Source: Euonymus europaeus (lineage: Eukaryota; Streptophyta; Magnoliopsida; Celastrales; Celastraceae). From it: a stretch of 64,000 nucleotides of DNA. The translations under genes and the position numbers were made by a program. Below are positions 21,903-34,250 of this stretch, one piece after another; the first letter of the stretch is position 1; each line of letters opens with the position of its first letter. The notes below the pieces were generated by a model. That model searched no databases. It saw nothing but the letters and a program-made list of their open reading frames with translations, and was not told where the DNA came from. The stretch lies in assembly GCA_963580455.1 (NCBI GenBank), contig OY756972.1, positions 6,091,001 through 6,155,000 of the forward strand, in the 5' to 3' direction.

Positions 21903-23144
21903 CTATCTCAGTGTAGCAGCAATCCTATCTCTAACTGCACCCATGTTCTGATCGTCAAGTAACTCCTCGCCCTCTCCAGTAGATGTCCCTCTTGTATCCA
22001 CTTCAGAGCAGCTAGACTCCCCTCCCACAACCTTAAACTCTCCAATGCTCCCACTCCGCTGTCAAATGTAATTATGGAACCCGCAACACGCATACACAAT
22101 CTCCACTTGTGTCGGGAACTCATATGATGACATATTCTGCAAAATCTTCCATCGTTGTTTAGTCACCCCAAATGTCCTCTCTATGACATTACGGAGTGAT
22201 GCGTGCCTGAGATTGAACCGCTCATGAGTTCCGTTAACCCGGTGTCCATTATTCCATTCCGGCAAGTGATACCTCTCGCCCCTATAAGGCGCAAGGTATC
22301 CCGGCTTGTTCGTGTAACCAGAATCCACCAAATAATATTTACCTGCATAAAAGTGAATGTCAATATGACAGATAAAATATTTATCTAATAAACATCCGTA
22401 AAAATTAAACACACCTTAGGGCGGATGCGGAAAGTTAAATCCCGGGATTGAATGAACGTGGTCCAAAACACGTGCATCATGCCCTGAACCCTCGTACCTA
22501 GGAGCAACAAACAAGTACATCATCTCAAAATCACAAACTGCCAGTACATTTTGGCTCGTCCCACCTTTCCTGTTGATGTACGGAATTCTTTGGGACTGAG
22601 GAACTCAAGCTCGTATATGCGTCCCATCTATAGCTCCTATCGCATTACTAAAAGGACGTAGTTTTTGATCTCCCATAATTGTGGCAGGGACTTCCAAGAA
22701 TTGATTTTTCCTCGGCTTAATCATATCCATTGCCATCTGCCTTACCGAGTCTAACACTCTGTGGAACAACCTACTAACTGTCTCCCCCGAGTGTTGAAAC
22801 CATTCTTGTAGTAACCTGTTGCTACCTGGTTGGCCCCATATATATAAAAACATACCCAACATCTCTGGAATCGCAACATGATGAGATGGTGAAAGCATGT
22901 AGTATGAGCTAAGGTCATTACATAGGTCCCAAAATATATTTATCGACATCCAGAAGTTCTCTTTGCACCGAGTTAGGTGTCTAGTTAACACTTCTCTCAC
23001 AAACTGTGCCCCTATCAGTGCCGATGTCCTAAAAGGGACACGTGGCATCAGAGGTGTTGTGGCACCATAATAAAGAGCTGCAGCCGCGGCAGCTAACACA
23101 AAGACAATATCGTTGTCATCTGAAGAACTCGATCCGGTGTCCAT
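21903..23144 (-). pseudogene. Harbinger transposase (DDE_Tnp_4), three in-frame stops
   Basis: The frame starts at MDTGSSSSDDND (23144), contains a helix-rich region with MLGMFLYIWGQPGSN, and reaches the first catalytic Asp in NAIGAIDGTHIRA. After a stop it continues in the same frame with YEGSGHDARVLDH (second Asp). A 72-bp GT-AG intron (22343-22414) is followed by YYLVDSGYTNKPGYLAPYRG, then VIERTFGVTKQRW with the third catalytic acid (Glu). It ends NMGAVRDRIAATLR, TAG at 21903-21905. The stops are after THIRA, at the end of exon 1 (TAA), and after GFHNYI. Two stand where Arg is expected, so CGA to TGA changes fit. Otherwise the gene is collinear and full length. Confidence 0.82.
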
Positions 23145-23438
23145 AGGGCTACAAAAAAAAAGGCATGTCAAATTTCCAAAAAATGAGTGACTACCCCAAA
23201 TGAACTGCCAGTTCATCCACAATAAAATCCATCAACCATTAACATCACACACTACAGAAAACATCCAATGCAACACAAGTACAAATCAGCAAAATGAAAA
23301 AAAAAACTCATCCATTTAAAAAACCCAAATCAGTCCGCAGCAATCCATTATTCCAGAATGAATAAAAAAAATACAACTTAGTCTAAAACCAAAGTAAGCA
23401 TAACAGTGACAATAGAAAGCAGCATCCAACATGCACAT

Positions 23439-24297
23439 CTACTGCTGTTCCTGATCCTCATATTTCTTGATAATGAAGCCTTTATGATGATGCGCCAGCA
23501 TGTCCAAAAAGATTCGCCTGTACCGAGGTATAGCCACCATCTCCAAACCAAAGTAATATTGGTCGTTAGTTAGTTCTCTAGCGTCTAAAATCTCATTGAG
23601 TTCAGCCACTGCTTGATCACGCATCTCAATAGGGGGAGCATTTGTGTAGTGAGTAGAGGCGGCAGCAGAAGCAAGAGATGAAGTTGGCGCTGAATCAATT
23701 CTTGCTCGCAGTTTTGAAATATCCAACTCATTGTGGACCTCCAGTGCACTTGCAATCCTAGTCATGGTGGGATTTTCTGCAGATTCTAGGTATCCAAATT
23801 TTTGCTTCCTCGAACTTGAACTTCATTTTTCAATAGATGGTGGCATTAGAGGGCTGCTTATGTTGGCACTGATTGAGGGAGTGAACCCAATCCTAGATAT
23901 AGGGGTGGTTGTGGCATCTTTGCTTGGTGAGGTTGTTGTAGACCTCACATCTTTAGCATGCATTTCCTCGGTCTCAACACCAACTCGCTGCGGGGTATAT
24001 ACATCATCACCAAACCAGTTAGTCTCATGCAGCGGTGGTTCTTCTGTGGGAGTGATTGGAGGGATTTCTGCAACTTTCGGCGGAACACAAAACTTCCCAG
24101 TTGCAACTCCCCTAGCATGCCTCAAATTTTGCTCTAATATCCACCCATTCAAATTTTGACACTGGGGAGCCAGGTGTCCTAACTACTGACTGAATAGTCT
24201 CGATGCAAATGTCAACAAATGCATCAACTAAGCTCTCTTCCCATCTGGTCGGTGGAGCCTCAGATTGGGAACATGTCTGCTTCCCGTGTCTCGACAT
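23439..24297 (-). pseudogene. Harbinger Myb/SANT-like second ORF, broken
   Basis: Three minus-strand frames follow each other: 24297-24112 (with PPTRWEESLVDAFVDICIET, resembling the start of a Myb/SANT-like domain), 24152-23823 (Pro/Thr-rich, with EEPPLHETNWFGDDVY) and 23765-23439 (the C-terminal domain, with AVAELNEILDARELTNDQYY and a basic end). This is the layout of the L10-interacting-Myb-like partner protein that accompanies plant PIF transposases. The middle of the Myb domain appears deleted and the frames are not in phase, so no intact protein is made. Confidence 0.65.
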
Positions 24298-24444
24298 TTC
24301 CCTAATTCAACACTCTTCATAGGATGCATAAAAAAGAAACGACAATAATATATGGAAAGCATAAGCAAAACCAACAAGAACAATATTGAAAACTAACCTT
24401 AATGGACTAGAAACATACATTTTTTTACATTCAATTCAAATAGG

Positions 24445-24488
24445 TTTTAACTGGGTAGTCTCATTTTCTAGAGACTATCCAGTTAAAA
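24445..24488. repeat. 18-bp inverted repeat (hairpin)
   Basis: TTTTAACTGGGTAGTCTC and GAGACTATCCAGTTAAAA are inverted copies with one mismatch, separated by 8 bases. It lies in the region upstream of the minus-strand Myb-like ORF. Confidence 0.75.
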
Positions 24489-26091
24489 AAAATGCACATC
24501 CAGCGTATTAGAGACCTTACACTTCCAGATTGTTAACACTTCCAGATTGCAATTGAAAAAAATCCCAAAAAAGCACTTCAATTTGAAAAGAGTAATACAC
24601 AAAAAAAAGCAGAGCTTAATTCACATACACAGATTGTGTATTTCACATAACCAGATTGCAATTGAAAAAAAAACACAAAGCACTTTAATTTCAGTCACTA
24701 ACCTACAATCGAAACACTTCAATTTTGCAGGAATCATACACATACATAATAAATTCCAGAGAGCATAGCATTATGAAAAGATGAACCGTAATCAGTGAGC
24801 GGAATGCATTGATGTTCTAGTGCGAAAGTGCCCTAAAATTCGAAGAGATACAAACAGAGACATTATTCCAGAGAGTAGAGACATTATAGACTTCCCATAA
24901 CAACACCCTACGAGGAGGGGACCACAGATGGCAATGACGGGATCTATTACATCCGGCCGACCTCAACAATACACAAGAAAATCTGTTGTAATGAGAACCC
25001 TGAAAATTGGTTATGCAATTGATGAAATTAAAGCACATCGAGTGAAGGGAAACACGCAGAAGAGTTGAACGGCGGAGAAGGAGTGGTTCTTGCCTGATTG
25101 TGTTTTAGGGATATATCAAAACAAATCTGGATCTGTTTGTGGAAGATAGGTATGGGGTTATTTAGGTAAAACGGTTAAATTTTGTTAACTTTGAGTAGCA
25201 CATGTAAGGCATGTAATTGTAAGCTTATTGTATGGCGTAAATTGGTGTTTGGATTGTCTACCATACGCTAGCGTCTGACGCTAGCTTAAAAGCTTCCATA
25301 CGCCAAAACAAACACACGCATAACTTATGTCCAAACTTGATTTAATTTGTATAAGACAAATTTGACCATTCAGACTGGACATATATTTTAATAAAAATTA
25401 TGATATTCTGATAAATTTATGGCAAGATCTATTGTAAAAAAAAATTACAACAGACCCTGAACTTCCATAAAATTAGTTGTAGCATTTATGTTACTTTGAT
25501 TTTTTTGCCAAACGGTCCTCATTGTAATGTTTTGAAGGGTAGATTTTCTGTGAATTAATAAAAGAGAAATTTTTTTCATTTTCATTGTGCTACACTTATA
25601 TCTCCACCCATTATCCAACAATGAATTGGTTAGTTCGATTCTTACTACACTCATGGGTAAGGCTGGATATTTAATTTAGGCTTGAAATGTTATTCTTGTT
25701 GGGCGGCCTCAGACTTCTAAATTCAGTTAGGCCTACTCAATAATATTAATAATTGAAATATTTAATCTTTAGTACACCTAAATGAATTCTCTTTTTGAAC
25801 TTTAACCATGAAAATTGATAAAATTTTGTTAATTACAATTTGCTATTTTGAATTCTTTTTGTTAAATTAGGTTATTAGAACCAATTTTCTCCTAAACTTA
25901 GCTTCAAAAACAGGCTAATCTTCAATTAAAGCTTTGTTAAATACTCAACACCCCTATGGTTTGGACTATTTCTAGCTACATCCCATATAGTTTCAAAAGT
26001 TTGAGAACTACCCTTTGTACTAATAATGTTTTATCTCTTATGATCAGGCCGGTCCACCCATTTTCTTCTATAATTGATATATTTCATGAGA

Positions 26092-26383
26092 ACACCTGTA
26101 GGGGAAAAGGTGACACCTCCAATTGTTACTGATGGTGCTGATGTGGTTTCGAATATTAGGGAATCTAATGCAGAGGTTAGTGCACAATAAGGTCAGGCCT
26201 AACAAACTTAAGGATTATGTGTCACGTTAGAATGGTGCAAGTACATGAATAAATAAAGTCTAAGGGGTATGAAAGTTGGTATTATGATAGCATATTGCTG
26301 AGACTTGTTCTTCTTTCCCCTTGTTTTCCTCTGATATTGTAATTGTTTGCTTTATTTTGATATAAGAAAATTGTTTCATACCA
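26092..26383 (+). repeat. 5' LTR of the gypsy element
   Basis: This block matches the 3' LTR at 30267-30593 over its length (for example GGTGACACCTCCAAT and ACTGATGGTGCTGATGTGG) with scattered differences and one deletion of about 30 bp. It is followed at once by ATTGGTGCTTTCATTAAGAG, a string commonly found at the start of plant gypsy interiors. Confidence 0.85.
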
Positions 26384-29300
26384 ATTGGTGCTTTCATTAA
26401 GAGTCTGCTATGGCCGAAAGGACACTTATGAGATCCATGGACGAATCTATCTGTCTGTTGCAGGATTTATCGTCTCTCTATGAGTCGATGATCTTTTTCA
26501 GTATGCATTGGTTGACCTTACTCAGGTCTCACAAACTCAATCTCCTGCCGCCAACTCAACTTAACAATGACCTGGCAAACAAGGTCGCTGCCATGGATGG
26601 CCGCCTTAAGAAAGTTCTAAGCTTGGCTTAGCTTTAGTCAATACCGCCAATTCATCCAAGGCATTAGTCGAACCAACTTATGTTTCCTCTTCAACAATTA
26701 ACCCAACTCTCTTGACTGCGCGACATCTGAGACGTTCCCTCTCGGCTCCATTTGCCTCGACTTTCCTCAATTTGAGGGTACGGATTCGATGGACTGGATT
26801 TCCAAGGCAGACCAATTCTTTCATATCTTTCAAACAAACGAGACGCAAAAAGTGGAAATAGTATCTTATCATCTTGATGGCCATGCTTGGCAATGGTTCT
26901 AGAGGGAAAATATCGATCAACGCTTTACGACCTAGCTATAGTTCTCAAGAGTCCTTAAAATTCTATTTAGACCTACGACTTTTGATGACCATGGATCTAT
27001 CCTGGAAAATCTTACCCAAAATAGCACGTTTGGTGCTTTCCCAGCATAGTTTGAGCTATTGTAAAATCGAGTGCCACAAGTATCAAAATTCAACTAAGTC
27101 TATTCTTATCAGAGTTGTCTGTCCATATGTAGCATGACATCCAAATCTATAAATTGATGATAGTACACGATGCAATAGGGTTTGTTTGCCATCCTAATGC
27201 CAAGCAAAAAGCTCTAAAATGAGCCCCTATCACAAATGGGCTAACTCGAATGGACTTCTGACCCATGGTACAGGTTTGTGAATCATTATTGTCAAATCTA
27301 GTTTGGCCACTCGAGGCCCAACAAATGCCCACTGTTCCTATTATCAAACCTACCATCACGGTGCCCTTGAAACGCCTCACTACTGAGGAAATGCAACGAA
27401 AATGTGAAATAATCTCTGCTGCCACTATGATGCCAAGTTCACTCCCGATAATCGTTACCCGGCCAAGAGAAAACTATTTTATTTGGATTTGGCTGACCTG
27501 ATTGAGACCTTTGACGAAACAAAGGATGCACAATTGGCCACTGAACTCCAAATTGTAGAAATCTAAAATCCCACTGTAGGGGAGGACGAGAACCTTGAGT
27601 TTGTGATTTCTTTTCATGTTTTAACATGTACACCTTCTCTTCAAAGATTTCGATTTCAGACAACTGTGGCTGGCATGCCGATGCACGCCTTGGCTGATGG
27701 GGAAGTACCCATAACTTTATGCAAACTCGGGTAGCACGTCGACCAAGGATTCCAATTGAAGTTGTACTTAGAATTATGATAACAATGGGCAATGGAGAAA
27801 ATTTACATTGCGAAAGGTTCCTCTGGCACGTTTTGATCAAAATCCACAACTATCAAGGTTGATTTATACGTAGTGGTAATTGAAAGCATTGACCTAGTAT
27901 TGGGGGTTTTATGGTTGCACACCGTCAATCCCATTCTCTATGATTATGAGAAAAGAATGATTACAGTAACTAATCAAGAGGAATCGATTCTCTTTCAATC
28001 GATGGTTGCCTTGGTCCCAACCACTATAGATTATCAACAACTACGGTGTCTCGTGCACTCGGATGTTGTAGTCATTTATTTTCAATTAACCGTGGAGTTC
28101 TAGTTAGTGCAAAGAGTAGCGATGGTGGCGGACCCTGAATTAGATAGTTTATTATCACAGTATGACATGGTTTTTCAAAAACCTCATGACTTATATCCAG
28201 TTCGTTCTTCGAATCATGTTATTCACCTTGTTCCAAATGTCTTTACAGTCAATGTGAAGCCCTACCAATATCCCTATTATCAGAAAATAGAGATTGAAAG
28301 GATGGTCAAGGAGGAATTATTCATCTCAACACTAGTCTATTTTCGTCGCCAGTTTTGTTAGTCAAAAAGAAAGATGGTTGCTGGCAATTTTGCATAGATT
28401 ATCGAGCGCTCAATGCAATCGCAATGCTCGATCACTTTCTATTTGTCACTGGATGAATTGCAAGGAGCAGTAGTGTTTTCCAAACTTAATTTATTGGCAG
28501 AATACCATCAAATCCAAGTTCGCCCCGAAGACATTTTTAAGACCATATTTCGGACGCGCGAAGGGCACTATGAATATTTATTGATGCCATTTTACCTCAT
28601 CAATGCCCCATCTACATTTCAAGTCACCATAAACTCAATTTTTTTGACCTTATCTTCAGAAATTCATTTTGGTTTTTTTCAATGATATCCTAGTCTATAG
28701 TAGTTCCTGTGTTGATCATTTACACCATTTGGCACTTACATTATAGATACTGCAAGTAAATCAACTTGTGGACAAATGGATAAAATACACCTTTGGTCAG
28801 CCGACTGTGGACTACCTTGGACACATTGTTTCAGGGTAGGGGGTGCAAATGGACCAAGGGAAAATAGCTGTAGTTGAGAGATGGCCGCAACCCACAACAA
28901 GGTTTTACGAGGCTTTTTGGATCTAACTGGGTATTATCGACAGTTTATAAAGGGCTATGAATCTATTGCCACTCATTTGACAAAACTTCTTCAGAAAGAT
29001 GCATTCCACTATACGAGGCCATGCAGGTAAATTGCAACCTTTCAATAGACTTGCCTCAAAAAATTTTGGCCAACAATTAGATAAGATGTGCAACGTTTTG
29101 TGGTTGAGTGTTTAGTTTGCCAGAGAATGAAGATTTCCCAACTCTCTCCAGGGAACTTTTGCAGCAGCCATTGCCCATTTCGAAACAAGTGTGGGAAGTT
29201 ATAGCCATGGATTTTGTAGTCAGGTTACCATCATCGTGAAGGAAGACAACCACACTTGTGGTGGTGGATCGATTGTCAAAGTATGCCCATTTTTGCCCAT

Positions 29301-30266
29301 TACCTAGTCGATATACTAGTACAATGGTGAGTTGTGTTTGTGAAAAACATTATCAAGCTTCATGGCTTACCCTACTCTATCGTAATAGATCGAGACCCAT
29401 TGTTTGTGAGCCAATTTTGGCAAGAAAATTTTAAATTACAGCACGAAGTTGGAAATGAGTAGCGCCTATCACCCTCAATCGAATGGGCAGATTGAAGCAT
29501 TAAACCGGTGTTTAGAAATGTATTTGCGTTGCTTTGTCCACAATGAACTAGTGCAATGGGTAAAGTTTATCCCAAGGGATGAATACTCTTACAATACAAC
29601 ATGCCATACCGCAATGGGAATGACCCTATTCCAAGTCTTATATGGACGTCCTCCACTAGTCATTCAGAGGCACCTCCCGAGTTCCTCAAATTGTAGGCTA
29701 TTGAAAAGGAACTTTCCTCCTGAGCTGAAGTGTTACGACTCCTCAAAACCAATTGGCAGCGTGCCAAGTTGAGGATGAAGAATCACACATATCAGCACCA
29801 CTGTGAGTTTGCTTTCAATATTGGTGACTTGGTATTTGTGTGCCTCCAGCCTTATTGACAATTGTCATTATGGCTACACCTTGATCACAAGTTGGGGCCA
29901 CAATTATTTGATCCTTTTTCCAATAATTCAGAAAATTGGAAAAGATGTGTACAAGTTAGAATTTCCCCCAACAGCCAAGTTGCATCCTATCTTTCATGTT
30001 TAACTCCTCAAGCAATGTAAGGGCCATCACGATCATCAATTTGTCCCTCTACCACTGCTCACCTTAGCCATAGAAGTTGGGGTACGTTCAATTGCCATTC
30101 TTGCGCAATGCGACATTGTTCATCGGAGACAACTTACTCATCAAGTGTTGATTCAATGTGAGAACATTCCCCATGAGGATGCCACATGGGAAGACCTGGC
30201 CTTAATTAAACCGGGATTCCTTGACCTGAACCTTGAGGACAAGGTTCCTCTCGACAGGGGGAATAT

Positions 30267-30593
30267 TGTCATGAGCACACAAGTGGGGGAGAAGGTGACA
30301 CCTCCAATAGTTACTGATGGTGCTGATGTGGTTTCGATTAATAGGGAATCTAATGTTGTAGAGGCTGCTGGAGACATGGGAACAAGGCCAGTGCACAATA
30401 GGGTCAGGCCCAACAAACTCAAGGATTACGTGTCACGTTAGGATGGTGCAAGGACATGAATAAATAGGGCCTAAGAGGTATGAAAGTGGGTATTCTGATA
30501 GTGTATTGCTAAGACTTGTTCTTCTCTCCCCCTGTTTTCCTCTGATATTATAATCGTTGGCTTTATTTTGGTATACGAAAATCGTTTCATACC
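30267..30593 (+). repeat. 3' LTR of the gypsy element
   Basis: It begins TGTCATGAGCAC after the purine-rich AGGGGGAATAT and ends GTTTCATACC. The pol frame from upstream (30145-30441) reads about 58 codons into this LTR before stopping at DYVSR, so the LTR doubles as coding sequence. Confidence 0.85.
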
Positions 30594-30599
30594 TTGATA

Positions 30600-31310
30600 T
30601 TTATAATCAATATCTAAAACACATGTCACATCGATTTTTAAAAGTAAAATGATGTCATATTTTTGGTGGATGTAACATTGGTCAACCAAGAAAATAATCT
30701 CTCTCTGTACAACATTTTTTTTTTCCAAATGATGCCAAAATGTAATTATTCTCAAATCTCGCTCTAATTAATTTAACAAAAAAAATGAAGGGAGAGATCT
30801 CACAAAAGATAAATATAAGTACTATAAAAGAAAATTGCATTACTGGAAGTGCATGCCAATCTGTAATATTAATAACGACACATGTAAAATAACATTAAAC
30901 AACGATGATATTTGGTTCAAAAGTTTAATTAATGCAATGGAGACCATTTACAGAGTCAAATTTGGCTTTCTAATCGATCATGTGAAAATGTGAAATTATG
31001 ACTTGACAAGAATTGAAGGAAGTTCATGGTAATGTCAACTTCAAAAATAGCTATAATTGGGGTCCATATATATAAAATTAACAGGCTGGAGTGCTACAAT
31101 TCTCTAGGCTGCTTCTCTCAATCTATAGGTCTAGCAAGGTAGCTTGCAATATATGTAGTTTGATTCTCCAATACGATATCCAATACATAAAATTTAGTGT
31201 GGGATAACACTGGCCGTTGGATTGAGTGCGAGTGCGAATGCGGGGTTCATTTTTATTTGAACCTAAATAAACTTTTAAAGGAATAGACATATATATGTGT
31301 ATATGTATAT
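30600..31310. other. Intergenic, no gene seen
   Basis: AT-rich sequence with short poly(A) and poly(T) runs. No coding frame, terminal repeat or RNA gene can be supported. Confidence 0.5.
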
Positions 31311-31417
31311 GGGGCTCTCCTGTGCATGATCAAATTTGGTACTTGTGGGCTCCGCACCCAATCCAATGGTGTACGCCATATCTTGCACCAAATTTGATCC
31401 CACACCAGAGAATCCCC
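31311..31417. mobile_element. 107-bp foldback MITE
   Basis: GGGGCTCTCCTGTGC...GATCAAATTTGGT at the left is inverted at the right as ACCAAATTTGATCCCACACC...CCCC. Together they form long imperfect arms around a short centre. TAT/ATA-rich sequence flanks both sides, so the target duplication is unclear and the superfamily is not assigned. Confidence 0.65.
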
Positions 31418-31505
31418 ATATCTATATGTATATGTGTGTGTGTTTTTTTTATCATATATATGTATATGTATATGTATGTGTTTTTTTTATCATATATATG
31501 TGTTC
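31418..31505. repeat. ~41-bp tandem repeat of TATATG/GTGTT units
   Basis: The unit GTGTTTTTTTTATCATATATATG with a TATATGTATATG run occurs twice in tandem, next to the foldback MITE. It looks like a microsatellite-derived duplication. Confidence 0.7.
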
Positions 31506-31675
31506 TTTTGGAAGCTTGTTTAGGTTCAAACAAACCATTATTATTACAATCATAATCATCATAAGAATAACTTTAAATGATAATTAATTGTTGAAGAACC
31601 ATATATGCATGCATATAGTTATTATTTTCAATAACTTTTAGAGTACATTCTTGAATATTCATCGATCCACAATCT

Positions 31676-32328
31676 TTTTTTTTTTGATAGAAACATAAAT
31701 TTCATTAGAAATCTTCCAAAGAAGTAAAAGCTCCAGAAGGAGATACAACTCCAGAAGGAGATACAACCCCACTAAATGGGGAGAAACCGACAACCCACGC
31801 AGGGGATAAAATCAACCAAAAGAACATATAGATAACTACAAACTTGAAGAAAATCAGCTCCACAATGGTAGAAAACACCCCAAAAATGCTAGATCTGAAA
31901 AGGTCTGCTACTATCACGGCAGATTTGAAGACGGGGGCCTGAAAATGCCAGATCGATTCCATAAGGTCCACCCAATGCCAGATCTGAGGCCAGAAGACCT
32001 CTAACCACCATCCAAAAACATCTTCTCTCCAAGAATTTAGCAGATCTGCACGAACTCGCAGCAAAATCATCCCGAACCAGGAAGTTATTGGAAGGATAAA
32101 AAACATGTGGACAAACATAAATAAAAGGTTGGAGGAGGAGGGAGAAGGAAGGCAAAGGCCTCCCCCTCCTCCTCTGGAGAGAACCTGACTTTTTTTTAGA
32201 GAGAGGCGAGAGAGACGAGAGTTAGAGAGAGAGAGAGAGACGAGAGTCGTGTAAAAAAAAAAGACTTTTTGGTGAGAGTTTTTGGGTTTTCACTTTGATA
32301 GGGTTGGCATTGTGAGACAAAAAAGAAT
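31676..32328 (-). mobile_element. Short LINE-like retroposon with poly(A) and 14-bp TSD
   Basis: On the minus strand the insert ends in TTTCTATC followed by a run of A (31676-31687 on the plus strand as T). It is flanked by TCGATCCACAATCT (31662-31675) and TCGATCCACGATCT (32329-32342), a 14-bp direct repeat with one difference. This is the signature of target-primed reverse transcription. It is about 650 bp with no reverse transcriptase, so it moved in trans or is a deleted LINE. A 137-codon minus frame inside is hydrophobic and matches no family I know. The 5' part is CT-rich. Confidence 0.75.
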
Positions 32329-32342
32329 TCGATCCACGATCT

Positions 32343-33340
32343 AAGTTCATCAAAAGGAGAAAAAAAAAGTCATATGCTTAACCTTTTTTAATCCACCAAG
32401 CCACCTTTGGAGATGTTGACTATCCACTGTGATTATTATGTCTTTGAAAGAGAAGGTAATAACCTTGAGAATAATTATACCAGAGATGATATCCATAATT
32501 AGTAAGGATGACACCACACGACTTTGATTTTGAACATTCGATATAATTTTAAATTCAGACCGTCAGACTCGTGCATGCAAAACATTTTCACCTCATTATA
32601 GAGTGAGTTGGGATAAACCCAACGTATGATTATAAAAATATTACTTCCAGAAGTTTTTATTTTTGATATATATAGAGGGAGATTGTAAATTAATTATAAA
32701 TGTTTTATGACCGTCCATAGATTATATCTTAAGCTTTCTGGACGACAATGATAACCAGTTTTTTAGGATGAAATAAGAGAGAAGAAGTGGTATTACCTTT
32801 TTTGAATTAATTCTTGCTTTTGTTGCTGTTGAATTGGGTTCCAATACATGGCATGGATAGAGACATATGTTGGCCCGATTCAATGTAACTTCATCTATTA
32901 AAACACAGTTGTGGTGTTGTTGACATGATATGTTGGGCTGTCCTCTTTGTTTTTTAAGACAAGCTACAACAAATGACATCTCTTCCAAGGATTTGAGGGA
33001 ATATATTAGATACCTTAGACACCACTACTTAATTTGATTTTCACACAATACATAAGGGATTGAAAAGTTGTAGTTTTAATTACAAGTCCTTCTAACATAT
33101 ACATACGGGATTTTTCACATGCGGACATCTTTGAACCCTTGCTTACGGACATTTTTTATATCAATCATTGGACGTCCTTCTAATTTTTTATTTTTTTTGG
33201 GTCAAACGAGTTTTCTTTCCAAATCATATATCCACCAAATCTTTATTGTGACTCAAGCTCTTTTTCTCACCAAATCGAATAGTATCGTTGAGTTAAATAG
33301 ATATTGAAGTTATTTATAATTTAGGCATATATAAAATACT
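32343..33340. other. Intergenic, no gene seen
   Basis: AT-rich sequence. The frames present are short and have no recognisable motifs. Confidence 0.5.
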
Positions 33341-33343
33341 CTA

Positions 33344-33629
33344 GGGGCAGAAGCACCCATGTCCAATAGGGCAGCTGCCCCCTTAAAAAAATTAGTTGCA
33401 AAAAAAAAGAAAGAATATTAAAAATTATATATAATTTTTTAAAACTATACCCCTCTCCTTTGTCAAATTCTCTCATTTAATGTCCAAAAGGTTCAAAATT
33501 AATTTTAAAAAAATCAGCCTAAAATTGCAACTTCTATCTTAGTGTTAATTATTGATAAATATATATAACTCAAAAAAAATCTCCCATAAAGTTCCGTCCT
33601 CAATATGCAATGTTTGGTTCCGCCCCAGG
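33344..33629. mobile_element. hAT-like MITE
   Basis: The left end TAGGGGCAGAAGCACCC and the reversed right end TGGGGCGGAACCAAACATTG are short inverted ends resembling those of the hAT at 10024 (CAGKGGCGGA-type). The flanks AAATACTC and GAGTACTC are a plausible 8-bp duplication with two changes. The interior of about 285 bp is AT-rich and non-coding. Confidence 0.5.
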
Positions 33630-33639
33630 AGTACTCATA

Positions 33640-33984
33640 AACTCAATATATATATATATATATATATATATAGTAAGTAGTTGTGAATTGTGATAATTTA
33701 GGTTAAATTGAATACTATTGGTAGGTGGAAAGATTATCAATCTTTAATTGTATAAATGATTAGATGAGCAATTGTGAGGATGACAAAATTTCGTCGGCAA
33801 CAACAATATCTAATTCCTTTGAAATCACTTTTGTTTGCATGCAGACCTCGTACTCATACTGACAAAGTTTCTGGTAATACCCTATCACTTACTCTTCAAC
33901 CAGAGGCCAATCCATATTCATTCACACTACCGCATGCATTGGACAAAATGTATCAAGCCTCTAGAAAAATGTATCATGTCCCCA

Positions 33985-34026
<42 letters not shown>

Positions 34027-34041
34027 TTATTTATTTATTTA
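33640..34041. repeat. AT and TTTA microsatellites
   Basis: A (TA)n run lies near 33647-33672. A longer (AT)n run near 33988-34022 passes into (TTTA)n up to about 34041. Between them, 33774-33990 holds only unsupported short frames. Confidence 0.8.
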
Positions 34042-34250
34042 TATATCAGGTCCCATAAAAATATGTGCAATTAAGTTTAGTTATTAGTTTTTTTTAATTA
34101 ATTTGACTTTTATTTTCTGTATTCATGGCAAGGTTGGATGCTTTTAAGAAAAATACATATTAAATGAAGAAAATTTAATTTAGAAAAATATATAAATTTT
34201 TTTCTTTTAATTAATTATTTTGCTGCCTAAATCAATATGTTGAGCATATA

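Larger units (their letters stand above)
21430..25325 (-). mobile_element. PIF/Harbinger element with transposase and Myb-like ORFs
   Basis: Two minus-strand coding blocks lie between imperfect inverted ends. The left end has GTGTTTGGTT, GTATAAGCT and AAATTACAATTA in the same order as the reversed right end (GTGTGTTTGTTTTGGCGTATGG ... AATAAGCTTACAATTACA). Paired transposase and Myb/SANT-like ORFs are the standard content of plant PIF/Harbinger elements. The exact ends and the 3-bp TSD could not be fixed, so the coordinates are approximate. Confidence 0.7.
26092..30593 (+). mobile_element. Ty3/gypsy retrotransposon with both LTRs, degenerate
   Basis: Pieces appear in the gypsy order. Gag is at 26410-27100 (YHLDGHAWQWF region). 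Reverse transcriptase is at 28180-28760 (VIHLVPNVFTVNVKPYQYP, and YRALNA). RNase H remnants and a truncated region lie near 28800-29050. Integrase is at 29150-29700 (AMDFVVRLPSS, VVVDRLSKYAHF and, further on, SAYHPQSNGQIEALNRCL). A chromodomain-like tail with DATWEDLALIKPGF is at 30170. Frames are broken by stops and internal deletions. In reverse transcriptase the motif usually read FFDDIL is FFNDIL, losing a catalytic Asp. TTGATAT flanks both ends, consistent with a target duplication with an uncertain edge. Confidence 0.85.

Noticed and set aside
31705..32118. 137-codon minus-strand frame
   Set aside because: Lies wholly in a LINE-like insert, has no known domain and contains a repeated GVVSPSG from a local duplication.
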